In this document: positions 5,695-7,676 of the stretch, piece after piece
Layout of the letters: the number at the start of each line of letters is the position of its first letter
Numbering within the stretch: the first letter of the stretch is position 1
Source: Nocardiopsaceae bacterium
Lineage (GTDB): Bacteria > Actinomycetota > Actinomycetes > Streptosporangiales > Streptosporangiaceae
Assembly: GCA_031254715.1 (NCBI GenBank)
Contig: JAIRTY010000637.1
Span: forward strand, 1-7,676
Length of the DNA: 7,676 nt
Direction: 5' to 3'
Position numbers and translations under genes: made by a program
The notes under the pieces: model-generated
What the model saw: the letters and a program-made list of their open reading frames with translations, nothing else
What the model was told of the DNA's origin: nothing
The model's database searches: none

Positions 5695-6159
5695 CTACCG
5701 GGTGACCGCCAGGGTGCGCCGGAAGCTCTGGCCGGATCCGCCCGGCCGCGAGGAGGTGACGGTGGCCGCTCCGGAGCTGACCGCTTTGAAGAAGGCGCCG
5801 GTCTCGCCGACCCTGAGCATGAGCCGCCCGTTCGGCACCGGCTTCAGCGCCGGGGACGCGGTGCGGATGGGCGACCACCGGCGGGCCGGGGTGCCCTGCA
5901 GGTAGATGCCCACGGTCGCTCCCTTGGCGACGCAGACTACCTTGCCGTTGTCCTGCTTGCCGAAAGACAGCATGTGCCCGGCCGTGACGGCCGACGTCGC
6001 GGTGCAGTTACCGGAGCCGATCTGCCCGGTCGATGGCTGCGGGGAGCTCCCGCCACTGCCTGCATGCTGGCTCCCGCACGCCGCGGTTGCCAGCGCCAGG
6101 CTGGTGACCACCGCGGCAAGGCCGTGCCTGGCGAACCTTGATCGTGAGTCCCTGCCCAT
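5695..6159 (-). CDS. Small exported lipoprotein, unknown function
   Basis: The product is 154 residues. It has a basic N-terminus (RDSRSRFARH), a hydrophobic stretch (GLAAVVTSLALATAAC) and a lipobox-like ATAAC with Cys28 as the lipidated residue. A Ser/Gly/Pro-rich tether follows (29-50), then a globular domain (about 51-154) with two Cys (52, 76) that may form a disulfide. The alternation GATVGIYLQGTPARRWSPIRT...LMLRVGETGAFFKAVSSGAATVTSS resembles a small beta-sandwich (Ig-like, or like protease-inhibitor I42 proteins), but no family can be claimed. I start at ATG 6159 and not at the GTG at 6165, because that GTG lies inside the Shine-Dalgarno sequence. It is probably anchored on the outer face of the membrane, possibly together with the DMFA2_C lipoprotein encoded downstream. 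Confidence 0.85.
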   Translation of the reverse strand: MGRDSRSRFARHGLAAVVTSLALATAACGSQHAGSGGSSPQPSTGQIGSGNCTATSAVTAGHMLSFGKQDNGKVVCVAKGATVGIYLQGTPARRWSPIRTASPALKPVPNGRLMLRVGETGAFFKAVSSGAATVTSSRPGGSGQSFRRTLAVTR

Positions 6160-6171
6160 GATCACCTCCTT
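6160..6171 (-). promoter_or_regulatory. Full-length Shine-Dalgarno sequence for the small lipoprotein
   Basis: On the minus strand AAGGAGGTGATC directly precedes the ATG at 6159. It is complementary over 12 bases to the usual bacterial 16S rRNA 3' end (GATCACCTCCTT). The core AGGAGG is 5 bases from the ATG. This decides the start codon and suggests strong translation. Confidence 0.85.
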
Positions 6172-6207
6172 CCTCGCGGTTGCGGACCGGCGTCAGCGTG
6201 GCGAATT

Positions 6208-6236
6208 TTAGACGGGCCGCAGCCGGTCTTGGTTCC
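6208..6236 (-). promoter_or_regulatory. Candidate ECF sigma-factor promoter for the small lipoprotein gene
   Basis: Read on the minus strand, GGAACC (plus positions 6231-6236) is followed after 17 bases by GTCTAA (6208-6213). GGAAC and GTC boxes at about this spacing are typical of ECF (extracytoplasmic stress) sigma factors. The start of transcription would lie near 6200, leaving a leader of about 40 bases with the strong Shine-Dalgarno. TAAAAT at 6205-6210 could instead serve as a housekeeping -10 box, but no matching -35 is seen. Confidence 0.45.
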
Positions 6237-6279
6237 AGCTTGGTGACATTCCTGAACCTGTCATAGCTCTTTCTATCTA

Positions 6280-6295
6280 CGGGCGATTTCGCCCG
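6280..6295. repeat. Inverted repeat CGGGCGA-TT-TCGCCCG in divergent gap
   Basis: Two perfect 7-base arms are separated by only 2 bases, too close for a stable hairpin loop but well suited to a dimeric DNA-binding protein. It lies near the middle of the 254-base gap between the divergent small lipoprotein and large secreted protein genes, next to CATAAT at 6297-6302, a possible plus-strand -10 box. Confidence 0.55.
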
Positions 6296-6360
6296 CCATA
6301 ATGTGCTCATCCTGGTCAGCGCCGGGCATCCGCCTGAGACTGCTCACCCGTTGCGGGGGT

Positions 6361-6379
6361 CCGCCGAACGGTTCGGCGG
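6361..6379. repeat. 19-base palindrome in the leader of the large secreted protein gene
   Basis: CCGCCGAAC and GTTCGGCGG flank a single G, giving perfect 9-base arms. The site ends 34 bases before the ATG at 6414. It could be a regulator operator overlapping the transcribed leader. As RNA the inner bases would open to form a loop, leaving a stem of about 8 pairs ahead of the ribosome binding site. Confidence 0.6.
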
Positions 6380-6413
6380 GTGGCGCGTGTCAGGTTTCCG
6401 AAGGGGGAAGCAG

Positions 6414-7676
6414 ATGAACATCCCTGGCCTTGGCATGCGCTGGGCCGGCCGCGGCACCATGGCCGCGTTCGCACTTTTATTGGCGGCCGCCGGAATGCAG
6501 ACGGGCGCCACCGCTGCGGTGCGGAGCACCGCCGCCGCTGGCCCGAGTGACCCGTACTCGCCCACTTACCACCACCCCTATCGGCGCGGGGTGGTTCCCA
6601 GCCGGCCGGTGGCCGCGAAGATGCGAGGCTGGGCGGCCCAGCACCATGGCACGCCCCTCACCGGTGCCGCCCCGCGGGCAGCAGCCGCGAGCGGGCCGCA
6701 CCTCACCTATGGCGGCGGCAACCCCAGCACCGGCGTCGGGGTCACCACCGGCCCGCCCAAGGTCTACCTGGTCTTCTACGGCTCCCAGTGGGGTGCCGAC
6801 AGCACCAACGGCAACGGCGACCTGACATTCCCGAACGACCCGGCCGGCGAGGCGCCCTACCTGCAGGAGTTCTTCAAGGGCGTGGGCACGGGCGGCGAGC
6901 GCTGGTCCGGGGTCATGACCCAGTACTGCGATGGGGTGAGCAAGGGCGCCAGCTCCTGCCCGTCGGGCTCGGCGTTTGCTGGCTACCCGACAGGCGGCGC
7001 GCTGGCCGGCGTGTGGGCGGATGGAAGCATCGCGTCCCCGTACCGGGCCAGCGGCTTCGACCTCGCCAGTGAGGCCGATCAGGCCGCTCAGCACTTCGGC
7101 AACACCGACGCTGCTGCCAACCGGGACGCTCAGTACATCATCGTGTCGCCGCCAGGCACCGACCCCGATTCCTGGCTGGAGCAGGGGTTCTGCGCCTGGC
7201 ACGACTGGAACGGCGACGCCTCGCTGGAAGGAGGGCCCGCACCCTCGTCCGCCGGTGACATCGCCTTCACCAACCTGCCTTACCAGCCGGACGCCGGGAT
7301 CGGCTGCGGCCAGGACTTCGTCAACACCGGCAGCAAGGGCGCGCTGGACGGGGTCTCTATCGTGGCCGGCCACGAGTACGCCGAGACCATCACCGACCAG
7401 GAGCCTGGCACCGTCAACGGCACTACGCCGGTGCTGCCCTACGGCTGGTTCGATGCCAACTTCTTCCTTGAGAACGCTGACATCTGCGCCTGGCTGCCAC
7501 CCGGCGCCGACGGCGGCTCGATGGACCTGGCGACCGCGACCGGCACCTTCGCCGTGCAGACCACCTGGGCCAACGACGCCGGCGTGGAGACGCCCAGCGG
7601 GTGCGAGGCCGGGCACAAGCTCGACGGGGTGACCCCGGCCAACACGGTGACCGTCAGCCTCACGTCCAGCCGGAAC
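6414..7676 (+). CDS. Large secreted protein with HExxE motif, possible metal-binding/peptidase-like (3' end outside window)
   Basis: The frame is open from ATG 6414 to the last base: 421 residues with no stop. AGGGGG at 6402-6407 is a good ribosome binding site. A signal peptide is visible (basic start, then MAAFALLLAAAGMQTGATA; likely cleavage near residue 34), then an Ala/Pro/His-rich stretch to about 95. The main domain has KVYLVFYGSQWG (116-127), YIIVSPPGTD (241-250), GFCAWHDW (258-265) and GVSIVAGHEYAETITD (313-328), with an HExxE motif at H320, E321 and E324. WFDANFFLENADICAW (345-360) adds E353, D356 and C358. Six Cys (172, 182, 260, 298, 358, 397) suggest disulfides. The order of motifs recalls actinomycete secreted proteins distantly similar to plant EXORDIUM/PHI-1, but I cannot confirm the family. 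Leu22 is a TTA codon, so bldA-type control is possible. A second domain may begin near 405. Confidence 0.88.
   Translation, partial: MNIPGLGMRWAGRGTMAAFALLLAAAGMQTGATAAVRSTAAAGPSDPYSPTYHHPYRRGVVPSRPVAAKMRGWAAQHHGTPLTGAAPRAAAASGPHLTYGGGNPSTGVGVTTGPPKVYLVFYGSQWGADSTNGNGDLTFPNDPAGEAPYLQEFFKGVGTGGERWSGVMTQYCDGVSKGASSCPSGSAFAGYPTGGALAGVWADGSIASPYRASGFDLASEADQAAQHFGNTDAAANRDAQYIIVSPPGTDPDSWLEQGFCAWHDWNGDASLEGGPAPSSAGDIAFTNLPYQPDAGIGCGQDFVNTGSKGALDGVSIVAGHEYAETITDQEPGTVNGTTPVLPYGWFDANFFLENADICAWLPPGADGGSMDLATATGTFAVQTTWANDAGVETPSGCEAGHKLDGVTPANTVTVSLTSSRN

Noticed and set aside
6163..6165. GTG start for the small lipoprotein
   Set aside because: The GTG is part of the AAGGAGGTGATC ribosome binding sequence, so the ATG two codons later is the functional start.
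6477..7616. 379-residue open frame on the minus strand
   Set aside because: It lies opposite the secreted HExxE protein, which has a signal peptide, a ribosome binding site and ordered motifs; the reverse frame shows none of these.
6976..7632. 218-residue plus-strand frame within the secreted protein gene
   Set aside because: It is Ser/Thr/Pro/Arg-rich out-of-frame translation of the gene starting at 6414, which stays open to the window end.

Overview
The window is high-GC DNA with actinomycete character: GTG starts, lipoproteins, leaderless-type promoters and a single TTA codon in one secreted-protein gene. The protein styles suggest a Streptomyces or Streptosporangium-like member of the Actinomycetota, but the genus cannot be fixed from sequence alone. 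I see no rRNA, tRNA, CRISPR array, transposase or phage gene. Both ends of the window cut through genes.

Left part (1-1934). The 3' portion of the potassium-sensor kinase gene kdpD is followed, 42 bases later, by its response regulator kdpE, so the structural kdpFABC genes probably lie off the left edge. A 64-residue single-pass membrane protein is encoded on the opposite strand and overlaps the end of kdpE by 11 bases.

Middle part (1985-3955). A fold-type IV PLP aminotransferase gene lies between two regulator genes: a divergently transcribed XRE-cupin repressor/activator and a convergent Lrp/AsnC regulator. This looks like a locally controlled amino-acid metabolism unit. The 81-base divergent gap is a conspicuous AT-rich island with three GAAAC repeats at 20-21 base spacing, which is the most operator-like structure in the window. 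The two regulators are unrelated in fold but end in the same six residues, PPGDFG, encoded by nearly identical 18-base DNA.

Right part (4018-7676). Two exported lipoproteins are encoded on the minus strand: a 520-residue protein of the N,N-dimethylformamidase large-subunit-like (DMFA2_C) type and a 154-residue small lipoprotein. The small lipoprotein gene has a 12-base Shine-Dalgarno region complementary to the 16S rRNA 3' end and a possible ECF-sigma promoter. Divergent from it is a large secreted protein, at least 421 residues and running off the right edge. It carries an HExxE motif and later Glu/Asp/Cys residues that suggest a poorly characterised metal-binding or peptidase-like family. 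Its leader contains a 19-base palindrome and its signal peptide a TTA codon. The 254-base divergent gap holds two inverted repeats and is probably a regulatory hub for envelope or secreted functions.

No complete new system can be proven here. The best candidates for follow-up are the regulator-aminotransferase-regulator unit with its phased operator, and the divergent secreted-protein/lipoprotein unit.
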